64,000 nucleotides of DNA. Origin: Pseudomonadota bacterium (lineage in GTDB: Bacteria; Desulfobacterota; Desulfobulbia; Desulfobulbales; SURF-16). A model generated the notes under the pieces. The model ran no database searches, was not told the origin of the DNA, and was given only the letters and a program-made list of their open reading frames with translations. The stretch is from positions 27,209-91,208 of the forward strand of contig JAHIVT010000145.1 in the NCBI GenBank assembly GCA_018816555.1, given 5' to 3'. Positions 44,344 through 53,714 of this stretch are shown here, piece by piece. Positions within the stretch are counted from its first letter, which is position 1. Each line of letters opens with the position of its first letter. The translations under genes and the position numbers were made by a program.

Positions 44344-44739
44344 ATGATCATCAGACTTCTGCCCATGACGCTTGTCATGGCCATCATATTCTTTCTTTCC
44401 AACACCCCGGGCAAGGACCTGCCCTCGGCAATCAACGGACTGGATAAGATATTGCACGCCATTGCTTACGGTACCCTTGCCGCAAGCTGCCTCTATGGTA
44501 TCCATCCGGCTGCACGGGATAAAAGTTCCCTGCGGACAGGAATTGCGGTGGTTTTTTTCTGTTTTTTTTACGGAATGACGGATGAATTCCATCAATCCTT
44601 TATTCCCGGACGCTCACCAAGCTGGCTGGACATTGCCGCCGACGCAACCGGTGCGGCCCTGACTGTTCTGGTCTGGCACGGGTGGCGGGCAAGGGGGTTC
44701 ATCAGCAGGCGGCTGCGAAAAACCATGGGCAGCTGCTGA
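44344..44739 (+). CDS. VanZ-like membrane protein (copy 2)
   Basis: A 131-residue protein with three or four membrane helices and the VanZ pattern GLDKILHAIAYGTLAASCLYG and DEFHQSFIPGRSPSWLDIAAD. It matches copy 1 at 42168-42557 clearly (DKI-HA-AY--LAASCL; QS-IP-R). It ends in a basic tail. It follows the PAS kinase by 14 bases and overlaps the convergent gene at 44614-45327 by 126 bases at the 3' end. Confidence 0.8.
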   Translation: MIIRLLPMTLVMAIIFFLSNTPGKDLPSAINGLDKILHAIAYGTLAASCLYGIHPAARDKSSLRTGIAVVFFCFFYGMTDEFHQSFIPGRSPSWLDIAADATGAALTVLVWHGWRARGFISRRLRKTMGSC

Positions 44740-45327
44740 CGCCTTACCCCGTTTTTCCGGATCAAAACCGGTAAACTGTTCAAGATAGAGACTTGCCAGA
44801 CAGGCGCACTGCAGAGGAAAAAGAAAATACTGCAGGACAGCCAGGGGTGGCAGGATGGCCGCCGCAATGTAAATAATGAACACCGGCACCATGGAAATCA
44901 TCAGCAGAAAAACCAGATGCATGAAAAAACCATTTTCACTCACCTTGTTTTTACTGGCCTTCATGGCCGCCCCCAGAGTCAATCCGCGATGGGCCATGAG
45001 CGGCAGCACATAAAGCCACCAGACGGTCATGAGAATACCAGGCGCTATTACCAGAAAATAACCAAACAGAATAAGCAGCATCATGAAGAACACGGAAAAT
45101 AGCTCGCCAAAGCGCTTCATGCCGGCAAATATGTCATTAAACTCGCACCGCCTTCCCGTCTCCAGCCAGCGGATCATGGCCAGCAGATAACCGCCCATGA
45201 GCGGGCCGGTCAGAATGCCCAGAGAAAGAGATATGAGCAGCTGAACTAGGCATCCGCCGATAAAGAGGACGACAAACTCTTCCTGCATCATTTCAAGCAT
45301 ATTCTTTAAGTGGGCCTGGAAATTCAT
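44614..45327 (-). CDS. Polytopic membrane protein of unknown function
   Basis: A 237-residue protein with five or six hydrophobic helices (for example FVVLFIGGCLVQLLISLSLGI and FFMMLLILFGYFLVIAPGIL). The short motif LMAHRGLTLGAAMKASKNKV in a cytoplasmic loop resembles membrane families related to the YciC/DUF975 group. The last 40 residues are Pro-rich and fall opposite the VanZ gene, so they look like read-out of its antisense strand. The stop codon may have moved downstream recently. AGGAA precedes the start. Function unknown. Confidence 0.65.
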   Translation of the reverse strand: MNFQAHLKNMLEMMQEEFVVLFIGGCLVQLLISLSLGILTGPLMGGYLLAMIRWLETGRRCEFNDIFAGMKRFGELFSVFFMMLLILFGYFLVIAPGILMTVWWLYVLPLMAHRGLTLGAAMKASKNKVSENGFFMHLVFLLMISMVPVFIIYIAAAILPPLAVLQYFLFPLQCACLASLYLEQFTGFDPEKRGKASAAAHGFSQPPADEPPCPPPVPDQNSQGRTGCVGGNVQPAW

Positions 45328-45563
45328 AAGAGGTTCCTTAAAATTTTTCTGGACAACTGCCCCATGCTGTCATATATTTAAGAACATACTTAAACACCTT
45401 ACGAACAACCGGGCAGCAAAAATCTGATTTGCTTATAACTGAAGGGTGTCTGGATACTGTGACAAATCGACGGGAGTGTAACTGCTTTTGCCAAGACCGT
45501 CACCATAACCTTATTTACATTATGACACGGAAAGTGAATTCACAATAATGAAGGAGAAAAAAC

Positions 45564-45785
45564 ATGCCACTTTATGATTTCCGTTGCCAGCAGTGCAACA
45601 AAGCCTTTGAAGCCCTGTTGACATCCAGTTCGACAGCCGCGCTGGATGAGGTCAAATGCCCCAAGTGCGGCAGCAAGAATGTGGTGAAAACCATTTCGGC
45701 GTCAAGCTACCGACTGGCCTCGAGCAGTTCCACCCCCATCGGCAAGCCCCTGGGTGGATGCGTGTCCAAGGGGGGCTTTTCCTGA
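45564..45785 (+). CDS. FmdB-type zinc-ribbon protein
   Basis: A 73-residue protein with the FmdB pattern MPLYDFRCQQCNKAFEAL near the N-terminus and CPKCGSKNV in the middle, giving a CxxC...CxxC zinc ribbon. A Ser-rich tail ends in GGCVSKGGFS. Proteins of this family are common in anaerobes and are annotated as putative regulators, though their biochemical role is unclear. A Shine-Dalgarno (AAGGAG) lies just upstream. It is a stand-alone gene. Confidence 0.85.
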   Translation: MPLYDFRCQQCNKAFEALLTSSSTAALDEVKCPKCGSKNVVKTISASSYRLASSSSTPIGKPLGGCVSKGGFS

Positions 45786-45822
45786 GCATGATGACTGCGG
45801 CCGGTCAGGCCGTTGGAATTGG

Positions 45823-45945
45823 AGGCAAAAGGCATAAGGCAAGAGTGAAAGACTCATTGCCCCGGCCTTTTGCCTTTTCTTTTGCCTTATGCCTTTTCTT
45901 ATGCCTTTTGCCTTATGCCTTATCTGTTGCCTTTTGCCTTTCTTT
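45823..45945. repeat. Short-period repeat array (TTTTGCCTTATGCC)
   Basis: The same repeat family as 28161-28437: a purine arm (GGCAAAAGGCATAAGGCAA) at 45823-45842 and a longer pyrimidine arm with repeated CCTTTTGCCTTATG at 45866-45945. It fills the gap between convergent genes and could form a hairpin that ends both transcripts. Confidence 0.75.
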
Positions 45946-45947
45946 AA

Positions 45948-47843
45948 TCAAAAATCAATCCTGAAGCTGAAAACCCCCTCCTCCAGATGACTCTGCACCT
46001 TGAAGCCGGATTTATTGAAAATCGACTGCATCTTCTTATTTTCCCCCAGCACCTCCGCGGTAAAGCCTGAGATACCGCTTCGTTTGGCAATGGTGATCAG
46101 ATGGCGGAAAAGAGCTGAGCCGATCCCCCGGTTCTGCCACTCATCGCGCACGATAAAGGCCGCCTCGGCCCGGTTGGTCCGCTCATCAAGATAATAACGT
46201 CCCACAGCGATCATCTCTTCACCATGGGCGGCCGGCAGGGTGGCGACAATGGCCACATCCTTACGGTGATCGATATAAACAAAATTCTTGATCTGGGTAT
46301 GGCCGAACCGGCTGCTTTTGCTCATGAAACGATAATAGAGGGTCTCCTGGGACAGGGCGTAGAGAAGATCCCGGATGCTCTGCTCATCCGTGGGATGGAT
46401 CGGCCGGAAAGTGATAAAGGTTCCATCATCAAGCAGCAGAGAAGTTTTCATCTCGTCCGAGGCAACCACCATCTTGTCGCCGAAAGAGGCGAATTCCTGG
46501 CGGATATACCTGGCCTCAATGGCATCGTTGAGCAGCTTTTCCCGGAAATCCGGATGGGCGATGCTGATCAGGGCCAGGGTCCTTTCCTCGATATTCTTGC
46601 CGTGCAGATAGGCGATACCGAATTCGGTGACCACATAGTGCACCTCGCCCCTGGTGGTGACCACCCCGGCCCCCCGGCTCAACTGGCAGACAATACGGGA
46701 TTTTCCCGCCTTCTCATCGGTGGCGGGAAGAACGATGATGGCCTTGCCGTTCTTGGAACGGGCCGCGCCGCGGTTAAAGTCAACCTGTCCGCCGATGCCG
46801 GAATAAAATTTTTCTCCCTCGGAGTCGGCGCAGACCTGGCCGGTCAGATCAATTTCCAGGGCCATGTTGATGGAAACCATCTTGCGCTGGCAGCTGATGA
46901 TATAGCTGTCATTGACATATTCCGTGGGTTTGAATGAAAAGAGAGGGTTCTGATTGATCAGATCATACAGTTTCTTGGTGCCCATGCAGAAACTGGTAAC
47001 GATCTTGCCCTGGTCCATGGTTTTTCTGGCCCCGGTCACCGCACCGGACTCGATGAGTTCGATGGTGGCATCGGTGATCATCTCCGTATGGATGCCCAGA
47101 TCCTTCTTGTCGGTGAGGTAGTGCATGCAGGCGGCGGGAATACGGCCGATGCCCGGTACGCGGCCCAGCCCGAACTGGACGGTTGACCCGTCTTCCACCA
47201 GCGAGGCGACGTGCTTGGCAATCTTTTTCGACACCTCATGCATGGGCTTTGAGACCCGCTCGATGAGTGGGATATCGGCCGGCACCAGAATGTCCAGGTC
47301 ATTGATATCAAACAGGGAATCGCCGAAGGTCCAGGGCATCTGCTTGTTCACCTGGGCAATAACCAGGGAGCCGTTTTCCGCCGCGCTTTTGACGATGTCC
47401 ACTGAAATGCCCAGACTCACCTTGCCCAGGATATCCGGCTCAGTCACCTGAATCAACACCACATCAAGGGGCAGCTGACCGGCCTTGAACAGCAGCGGAA
47501 TATCGGAAAGCAGCATGGGGGTGTAACTGCCCAGCCCCTCCTGAATCAGGCCGCGCACATTCTGGCCGATGAAAAAACTGTTCACCGAAAAACTGTCGGC
47601 CAGCTTGGGACTGGCATAGGGGGCATCGCCCTTGGTCAGCAGATGGACGATCTCCACATCCGCCAGTTCCCCGGCCCGTTTTGTCAGCGCCTCCACCAGC
47701 AACTGGGGCTCGCCGCAGCCGGTGCCGATGAAAACCCTGTGCCCGTTTTTGACATGGGACAAGGCCTTCCTGGGAGTGGAGATCATGTCCTCATATTTTT
47801 CCTGCCAATGCGGGTCATACTCTACTTTTACTGGCTGCTTCAT
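45948..47843 (-). CDS. Acetyl-CoA hydrolase/transferase fused to a GNAT domain
   Basis: A 631-residue protein. Residues about 1-440 follow the acetyl-CoA hydrolase/4-hydroxybutyrate CoA-transferase pattern (VFIGTGCGEPQLLVEAL, FGLGRVPG, GIGGQVDFNRGAARSKNGKAI; the catalytic Glu region is near VRGE/TRGEVHYVVTEFG). Residues about 450-631 form a GNAT acyltransferase (RPIHPTDEQSIRDLLY ... EAAFIVRDEWQNRGIGSALF, with the acetyl-CoA-binding QNRGIGSALF loop). Such fusions occur in anaerobes and may couple CoA transfer with acylation of a protein partner. The neighbouring ADP-forming acetate-CoA ligase (47916-50015) lies 72 bases upstream in the same direction, so both likely act in acyl-CoA/organic acid conversion with ATP formation. 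Confidence 0.9.
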   Translation of the reverse strand: MKQPVKVEYDPHWQEKYEDMISTPRKALSHVKNGHRVFIGTGCGEPQLLVEALTKRAGELADVEIVHLLTKGDAPYASPKLADSFSVNSFFIGQNVRGLIQEGLGSYTPMLLSDIPLLFKAGQLPLDVVLIQVTEPDILGKVSLGISVDIVKSAAENGSLVIAQVNKQMPWTFGDSLFDINDLDILVPADIPLIERVSKPMHEVSKKIAKHVASLVEDGSTVQFGLGRVPGIGRIPAACMHYLTDKKDLGIHTEMITDATIELIESGAVTGARKTMDQGKIVTSFCMGTKKLYDLINQNPLFSFKPTEYVNDSYIISCQRKMVSINMALEIDLTGQVCADSEGEKFYSGIGGQVDFNRGAARSKNGKAIIVLPATDEKAGKSRIVCQLSRGAGVVTTRGEVHYVVTEFGIAYLHGKNIEERTLALISIAHPDFREKLLNDAIEARYIRQEFASFGDKMVVASDEMKTSLLLDDGTFITFRPIHPTDEQSIRDLLYALSQETLYYRFMSKSSRFGHTQIKNFVYIDHRKDVAIVATLPAAHGEEMIAVGRYYLDERTNRAEAAFIVRDEWQNRGIGSALFRHLITIAKRSGISGFTAEVLGENKKMQSIFNKSGFKVQSHLEEGVFSFRIDF

Positions 47844-47915
47844 ATATTCAACCTCGATTTCACAATGGGGCGACTAAAATAGAAACTCGCTGGTCTGGGG
47901 TTCTGCTACGCAATG

Positions 47916-50015
47916 CTATGCCGAAAGAGGCCTGAGGGTCATGCGGGCATCGGCGACCACCGCCGCCCCCCCGATTTCTCCGACAATAAAGGGATTGATA
48001 TCAAGTTCCTGAATCTCGGGGAAATCAGTGGTCAGCTGGCTGATCCGCTGCAGGCCGTTGGCAATGGCCTCCAGATCAACACCCTTCTGTCCCCTCTTGC
48101 CCTTGAGAATTTCATAGGAACGGGTGGTAAGCAGCATCTGCACCGCCTCTTCGGAGGTGATGGGGGCCAGATGAAAGGTGACATCCTTCATGACCTCGAC
48201 AAAAATACCGCCCAGACCGAACATCAGCATGGGGCCGAACTGGGGATCGCGGCTCATGCCGATGATGACCTCCAGGCCGGTGTCCACCATCTTCTCCACA
48301 TAAACGCCCTCAATCCGGGCATCCGGCGCCTTTTCCCTGATACGGAGCATCATCAGATCATAGGCATCCCGCACCTTTCCGGCTGAAGCGAGATTGAGCT
48401 GCACCCCTCCCAGGTCGGTCTTGTGCACGATGTCCGGGGAAACAATCTTCATGGCGGCCGGAAAGCCCACCCTTTTAGCGATCTCGATGGCCTCATCGGA
48501 ACTTGAGGCGAGCTTGCCTTCAGGAATGCGGAAGCCGTAGGCATCGAGAATACTCTTGGCCTTCACCTCGCCCAGATGCAGACGTCCGGTGCGCTGATGG
48601 CGGGTGATGATGCGCTCCGCCCGCCGTCTGTTCACCGGAAACCGGGTCACCACCCGGGGCGGCCGCTGTTTCCAGGAGGCATATTCATACATGGCCTTGA
48701 GCGCCTCAACGGCCCGCTCCGGCGAATCATATTCCGGCAGGCCCGCCTCGCCCAGCTCCGCCCGGCCGGGCATGACGCCCTTGCCGCCCATGAACGAGGC
48801 AAGCACCGGCTTCTGGCGATTCAATTTGGAGGCGATGGCCCGGGCCGTTTCCGCCGGCCGGGTCATGGCCTGGGGGGTGAGGATGACAATAATGGCGTCA
48901 ACCTCATCATCATTTAAGGCCGCCTCAATCGCCGCCACATATCGCTCCGGATCGGCATCGCCCAGCACATCGATGGGATTGCCGGTGCTGGCGGCGCTGG
49001 GCAGCTTCTCCCGCAGGGTAGCGGCGATGGCGCGATTTAAGCTGGTCACCTCAAGCCCCGCCTTTTCCACGGCATCGGCCACCATGGTGCCGGGACCGCC
49101 GGCATTAGTGATGATCAGCACCCGCTTACCCTTGGGCAGGGGCTGCATGGAAAAGGCGGTGACAAAATCAAACAGCTCCTGGAAGGTATCGGCCCGGATA
49201 ACGCCGGACCGCTTGAAGGCGGCGCCGTAGGCCGTATCCACCCCGGCCAGCACGCCGGTATGGGAAGCTGCGGCCTTGAGGCCGGCAACGGTAGTGCCTG
49301 ATTTCAGGATAACCACCGGCTTGAAGGATGAGGCCTCCTCGGCGGCCTTGACGAAATTATCGCCTGAGCTGATATCTTCGAGATAACCGGCAATGACCTT
49401 GGTCTGGTCATCGTGGGCCAGGGTGCGCAGCAGATCCACTTCGGACAGGTCAGCCTTGTTGCCGATGCTGATCACTTTGGAGAGTCCCATGCGCCGCGCC
49501 CCAGCCTGGTCGAGAATGGCGGTACAGAGCGCCCCTGACTGGGAAATCACCGCCACCCCGCCGCTGCCGGGCATAAGGCCGGCAAAGGAGGCATTGAGCT
49601 TGGTTTCCGTATTGATGAGCCCCAGACAGTTGGGACCCAGCATGCGCACGTTGCGGCTCTTACACAGGGAGGCGATTTTTCTCTCCAGGGCCGCGCCCTC
49701 TTCACCGGTCTCCTTGAAGCCTGCGGAAATGACGATGATAGCGCCGCAGCCTGCATCGAGCGAATCCCGCACGGCGTTTTCCACATGGTTACGGGGCACG
49801 ACAATGACACTGAGCTCCACCTCTTTGCCGTACTGCTGCAGCGTAGGGTAGCATTTCAGACCAAGCACCTCGTCAGCCGAGGGGTTGACCGGAACAATCG
49901 GGCCTGCAAAACCGCCACTTATCAAATTTGCCAGGATATCGTGGCCGACCTTTCCCGGGGTCCGGGAAGCACCGATAACCGCCACACTTTTCGGAGAGAG
50001 CAAGGAATCTAACAT
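47916..50015 (-). CDS. Acetate-CoA ligase (ADP-forming), alpha-beta fusion
   Basis: About 699 residues from ATG 50015 (MLDSLLSPKSVAVIGASRTP), chosen because the family starts near LLSPKSVAVIGAS; an in-frame ATG ten codons upstream is possible. In order: CoA-binding Rossmann domain (about 1-130), succinyl-CoA-ligase-like domains with the phospho-His motif ASHTGVLAGVD, then an ATP-grasp domain (about 475-699; KIVSPDIVHKTDLGGVQL, GRDPQFGPM-like GMSRDPQFGPMLMFGLGG). It converts acyl-CoA, ADP and phosphate to acid, CoA and ATP, giving substrate-level ATP in anaerobes. It is upstream of, and co-directional with, the CoA-transferase-GNAT gene. Confidence 0.93.
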   Translation of the reverse strand: MLDSLLSPKSVAVIGASRTPGKVGHDILANLISGGFAGPIVPVNPSADEVLGLKCYPTLQQYGKEVELSVIVVPRNHVENAVRDSLDAGCGAIIVISAGFKETGEEGAALERKIASLCKSRNVRMLGPNCLGLINTETKLNASFAGLMPGSGGVAVISQSGALCTAILDQAGARRMGLSKVISIGNKADLSEVDLLRTLAHDDQTKVIAGYLEDISSGDNFVKAAEEASSFKPVVILKSGTTVAGLKAAASHTGVLAGVDTAYGAAFKRSGVIRADTFQELFDFVTAFSMQPLPKGKRVLIITNAGGPGTMVADAVEKAGLEVTSLNRAIAATLREKLPSAASTGNPIDVLGDADPERYVAAIEAALNDDEVDAIIVILTPQAMTRPAETARAIASKLNRQKPVLASFMGGKGVMPGRAELGEAGLPEYDSPERAVEALKAMYEYASWKQRPPRVVTRFPVNRRRAERIITRHQRTGRLHLGEVKAKSILDAYGFRIPEGKLASSSDEAIEIAKRVGFPAAMKIVSPDIVHKTDLGGVQLNLASAGKVRDAYDLMMLRIREKAPDARIEGVYVEKMVDTGLEVIIGMSRDPQFGPMLMFGLGGIFVEVMKDVTFHLAPITSEEAVQMLLTTRSYEILKGKRGQKGVDLEAIANGLQRISQLTTDFPEIQELDINPFIVGEIGGAAVVADARMTLRPLSA

Positions 50016-50145
50016 GGGCAATCCACCAATGGCTTTAAAGAGCATTTCCCCGGACTTTGCCGGGAAACACTCAAGTTAAAAAAACACAGTCCGTTTTTCA
50101 ATGACCGCAAGCCTGCATTATTTACAATTTCTACCGAAATACAAT

Positions 50146-50174
50146 TTGTCAAACTTCTGAGTGTGAACTATATA
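50146..50174 (+). promoter_or_regulatory. Putative sigma70 promoter before the TPR-methyltransferase gene
   Basis: TTGTCA (50146-50151) and TATATA (50169-50174) are separated by exactly 17 bases. The predicted start lies about 180 bases before the ATG at 50360. The remainder of the 50016-50359 gap holds no gene or clear element. Confidence 0.45.
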
Positions 50175-50359
50175 TTTACCATTAAAATGACCAAAAGACT
50201 ATGGAAATAGTTTTTATAACTGCGAGAATTTGTTAAATAAACAGCAGACATCCCGGGTTATTTTCCCGGACCACCGACCATGGCCGCCCAATGCCATGGT
50301 CAGACGGAAAGGGGCGGAGGCTGCACCCTGCCCTGCCAACACAATGATAGCGCAAAACA

Positions 50360-51712
50360 ATGGCAAACAATGATCATAACGGCGAAGAGGGATCTTCAGG
50401 CGCCACCGACCCGCAGACCCTGTTCATGGAAGCGGTTCAGCTGCACCAGAGCAATCAACTGGCGCAGGCTGAAGGAAAATATCTCCTTATTCTTCAGGCC
50501 TTGCCCGGTAACGGCAATGTGCTGGGGAATCTGGGCCTCCTCTACAGGGACCAGGAGCGATACCAGGAGGCGGAGCAGTGCTACCGGCAGGCCCTGGAAC
50601 ACGACCCGGATGACCCCTCCCTGCACCTCAATCTGGGGGCGGTGTATGAGGCCGGGGGAGAACTAGACAAGGCCGTCTCCTGCTTCCGCCGGGCTCTCGA
50701 ACTCCAACCCGCCAACCCCAAGGCCCTGAACAACCTGGGCAAGGTCCTCTGTCTGCAGGGGCTGCTGGCCGAGGCCGAGGCAGCCGTTCAAAAGGCCCTG
50801 CGACTTGAACCACATTACCCTCTGGCGCTGAACAACCTGGGGGTCATTTACAGCAAGCAGGGAAAAAACGAGGCAGCCATCGACTGCATGAAAAAATCCC
50901 TGGCCCTGCAGCCGGCGGACGTCAACACCCTGTACAACCTGGCCGGCGCTTACGGCAGCGAGGAGAAAAACGCCCAGGCGGCTGAGTGCCTGCAACAACT
51001 CCTGACCCTTGATCCGACCCATGCCGCAGCCCGGCACATGCTGGCCGCCTGCTCCGGCGCAACCACGGAAACCGCGCCCCCGCAGTATGTTGAAAACACC
51101 TTTGATCTCTATGCGGCAAACTTTGATTCCCATCTGGAGGGTAAACTGCAGTACACTGTCCCCGCAGCCCTGGGCACTCTGCTGCAGGAAACCTCTGGCA
51201 GCAAACGCCGCTTTGCCCGGGCCATCGACCTCGGCTGCGGCACCGGCCTGTCCGGCCTGCCGTTCCGGGATCTGGCCGCAAAGCTCATTGGCATTGACCT
51301 GTCCACCAACATGCTGGCCAGGGCAAAAGAAAAAAATATCTACGACCAGCTCATCCGCCAGGACATCACCGCCTTCCTGGAGGATTGCCCGGAGCAATTC
51401 GACCTCTTCATTGCCACTGATGTCTTTATCTATGTGGGGAAACTTGACAGGATCTTCGCCGCCGTCAGCCGCGCTGCCGCCCCGGGCGCCTTTTTCGTCT
51501 TTTCCATCGAACGGGAGGAGGACCAGGATGATTACCGACTGCGCGGTTCCGGCCGTTATGCCCAGTCCCCAGGGTATATCAAACGGCTTGCCGATCAGCA
51601 TGATTTCAGCATGGAATCCAGTCGCGACCATGGCATCCGCAAGGAAAAACAGCAATGGATTGCCGGCAACCTCTTTGTCCTGAAAAAAAACCCGGCCCTT
51701 GTCGCCCCATAA
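50360..51712 (+). CDS. TPR-containing SAM-dependent methyltransferase
   Basis: A 450-residue protein. Residues about 15-225 hold six TPR units (LGNLGLLYRDQERYQEAEQC, LNLGAVYEAGGELDKAVSC and so on). Residues about 250-445 form a class I methyltransferase with motif I AIDLGCGTGLSG and an acidic residue ending the second strand (LIGIDLSTNM). The linker has the DLYAANFDSHLEGKLQY signature seen in this fused family. TPRs probably recruit a protein substrate. No signal peptide was seen; it is cytoplasmic. Substrate unknown. There is no obvious Shine-Dalgarno, so the start is moderately certain. Confidence 0.85.
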   Translation: MANNDHNGEEGSSGATDPQTLFMEAVQLHQSNQLAQAEGKYLLILQALPGNGNVLGNLGLLYRDQERYQEAEQCYRQALEHDPDDPSLHLNLGAVYEAGGELDKAVSCFRRALELQPANPKALNNLGKVLCLQGLLAEAEAAVQKALRLEPHYPLALNNLGVIYSKQGKNEAAIDCMKKSLALQPADVNTLYNLAGAYGSEEKNAQAAECLQQLLTLDPTHAAARHMLAACSGATTETAPPQYVENTFDLYAANFDSHLEGKLQYTVPAALGTLLQETSGSKRRFARAIDLGCGTGLSGLPFRDLAAKLIGIDLSTNMLARAKEKNIYDQLIRQDITAFLEDCPEQFDLFIATDVFIYVGKLDRIFAAVSRAAAPGAFFVFSIEREEDQDDYRLRGSGRYAQSPGYIKRLADQHDFSMESSRDHGIRKEKQQWIAGNLFVLKKNPALVAP

Positions 51713-51923
51713 TCTCCTCCGGCAGCTTGCCATCCGCGGCTTTTTCTGCCACTATGGGAGGTAAGCCTTCGATAATGCCAAGAAAGGAGATGTAGGAACG
51801 GGCCATGCCCGCGACCCTTGGTATTGAGGGAACTGCGATAAACAACGGGATATACTGGCCTCCGAATGACGGCTCCCGCGCAGGATGCCATTTCCAGCAA
51901 CCAGCAGCCCAGGCAGACACATC

Positions 51924-52802
51924 ATGAACCCGAATAAAAGGCCCCAACCGCTTTTTACCACACCTAAGCGACTCTTTCTTGATCTCCTCTACATCTCGGT
52001 GGGCTGCATTCTCTGCGCGGTTGCCATTAACGGCATCCTGATTCCCCACCAGTTCGTCACCGGCGGCATTACCGGCCTAGCCATGCTGATCCACAAATTC
52101 ATCCCCTCTGTCAATGCAGGCTGGATCTATTTTTTCATCAATCTGCCGCTTTTCTCCCTGGCCTGGATGGCGGTGGGACGCCGCTTCTTTTTCTACAGCA
52201 TTATCGGCGCGGTCTGCCTGACCCTTTCCATGGCCTATATCCATATTCCCATCGTCCTGGAGGACAAAATACTTGATGCCCTGCTTGCCGGTCTGCTGGT
52301 CGGGGCCGGCGCGGGCATAACCTTGAAATCGTCTGGCTCCCAGGGCGGCGTGGATATCCTGTCGATCATGCTGCTCAAGAGATTTTCCATCAGCATCGGC
52401 AATACCGTGCTATGCGTCAATATTACCCTCCTGCTCATGGTGACCTTCCTCTACTCCCTGGATTCCGTCCTCTATACCCTGATCGTGCTTTTTGTCAGCT
52501 CCAAGATTGTCAGCCTGGTTGTTACCGGTCTCAGCCAGCGCAAGGCGGTTTTCATCATCTCCAGCCACTGGGAGCATATATCGAAAGAGATCCTGAAGGA
52601 CATCAGGCGCGGGGTGACGATTCTTGAAGGAGAAGGCGGCTACACTCACAAAAAAGAGCAGATCCTCTACACGGTGGTCAACTTCCGGGAAATCGGCCAA
52701 CTCAAGCGACTGATCCAACAGATCGATGAAGACGCCTTTGTGGTCATCAGCGACACCCTGGAGGTGATGAACTACCGTATCGGCAACCAGCCGCACTGGT
52801 AG
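51924..52802 (+). CDS. YitT-family membrane protein with DUF2179 domain
   Basis: About 292 residues from ATG 51924 (MNPNKRPQPL); 51885 is an alternative in-frame start. Five or six membrane helices span about residues 20-205, including GCILCAVAINGILIPHQFVTGG, which is typical of YitT proteins, and SGSQGGVDILSIML. The C-terminal cytoplasmic domain (about 210-292) matches DUF2179: TGLSQRKAVFIIS ... VTILEGEGGYTHKKEQILYT, a regulatory ligand-binding fold. Family members are putative transporters of unknown substrate. It has no operon partner. Confidence 0.87.
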   Translation: MNPNKRPQPLFTTPKRLFLDLLYISVGCILCAVAINGILIPHQFVTGGITGLAMLIHKFIPSVNAGWIYFFINLPLFSLAWMAVGRRFFFYSIIGAVCLTLSMAYIHIPIVLEDKILDALLAGLLVGAGAGITLKSSGSQGGVDILSIMLLKRFSISIGNTVLCVNITLLLMVTFLYSLDSVLYTLIVLFVSSKIVSLVVTGLSQRKAVFIISSHWEHISKEILKDIRRGVTILEGEGGYTHKKEQILYTVVNFREIGQLKRLIQQIDEDAFVVISDTLEVMNYRIGNQPHW

Positions 52803-53714
52803 AAAGCAGCCGATTTGAGAACACGGCATCTGCGGCACTCCGGCCTCGTCAGACCACAGATCAACCTCATCGGGCCATTGTCCCGTCCAAAATAAAGAAC
52901 TGAAAATTTACCACAGAGCTAACTGGGTGCAATAACAAACATTTCTCTGTGATCTCTGAACGCTCTGTGGTGAAAAACACTTTTTACCCCAAGGGGCATA
53001 AATACCCGCGCATCAAATTCCACCCGCAATGCTTTTCCGCTCCATGCAAACCGCTCCTTTTACTCATCCCAGGTAACTCCACGACCTTGCTGGCATTCGA
53101 CACAATCCCCAAAGATATGCTAGGAAATACACCCACCATCTCTCCGCTTAAACCCCATGGTTAGTGACATTTGAAATTTTACTTACTCAACATAATAAGC
53201 AGGAATATTTTCATTTAGTCTTTGCAAAACGACCACTTTGTGATACATAAAATCATAACAACCTTCCTGCGAAATAATCCGAAGGTTTGGGTACAATTTC
53301 TTTGCAGATTTTCTAGTTGCCGGCACAGTCCCATTGCCGGATGTTTTTCTACCTGGATGACTTATCCATCACGGGGAATAAAATTTGGTACGCTTCATTC
53401 TCAATCAGGCACTTAAAAAATACGTTTATTGCATAGCAAACCACCCCATCATAACCCATAAGAACTTTATTAAATACTTCCATACCTGTGGGAGATTCTT
53501 CTCACCAATTGAGAGATACAGCGGCAGGGACAGAGATATCCCATGCTGAGTGCATATTTTTTCGTTGAAAATTATATTTCATTTTTATTTATCCCTAGCA
53601 ATCTCTATAATTACATTAATTGTTTTACCCAAAGACAAGCTCTTCATCATCCGGGTGTCAGCTATCGGGAAAATGGTTGACACAAATGAAAAATTAAAAG
53701 GAGGACCAGAGGAA
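52803..53714. other. Long intergenic region with repeat elements
   Basis: About 910 bases without a convincing gene; small open frames here have no Shine-Dalgarno, domain or composition support. Elements seen: an inverted repeat ACCACAGAGC (52910-52919) / GCTCTGTGGT (52962-52971) enclosing CTCTGTGATCTCTGAA, a degenerate CACAGAG-type repeat; element R2 at 52982-53020 (see 24715-24757); and TATAAT at 53606-53611, a possible -10 box for the selenoprotein gene with no clear -35. Confidence 0.5.
52982..53020 (+). repeat. Short hairpin element R2
   Basis: TTTTACCCC-AA-GGGG-CATAAATAC then CATCAAATTC, matching R1 at 24715-24757 in order and spacing with small gaps. Here it lies about 700 bases from the next gene, so it is not a conserved part of one leader. 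Confidence 0.4.

Noticed and set aside
52949..53416. Small plus-strand open frames of about 65-70 codons
   Set aside because: They cross repeat elements, lack ribosome-binding sites and show no recognisable protein features.
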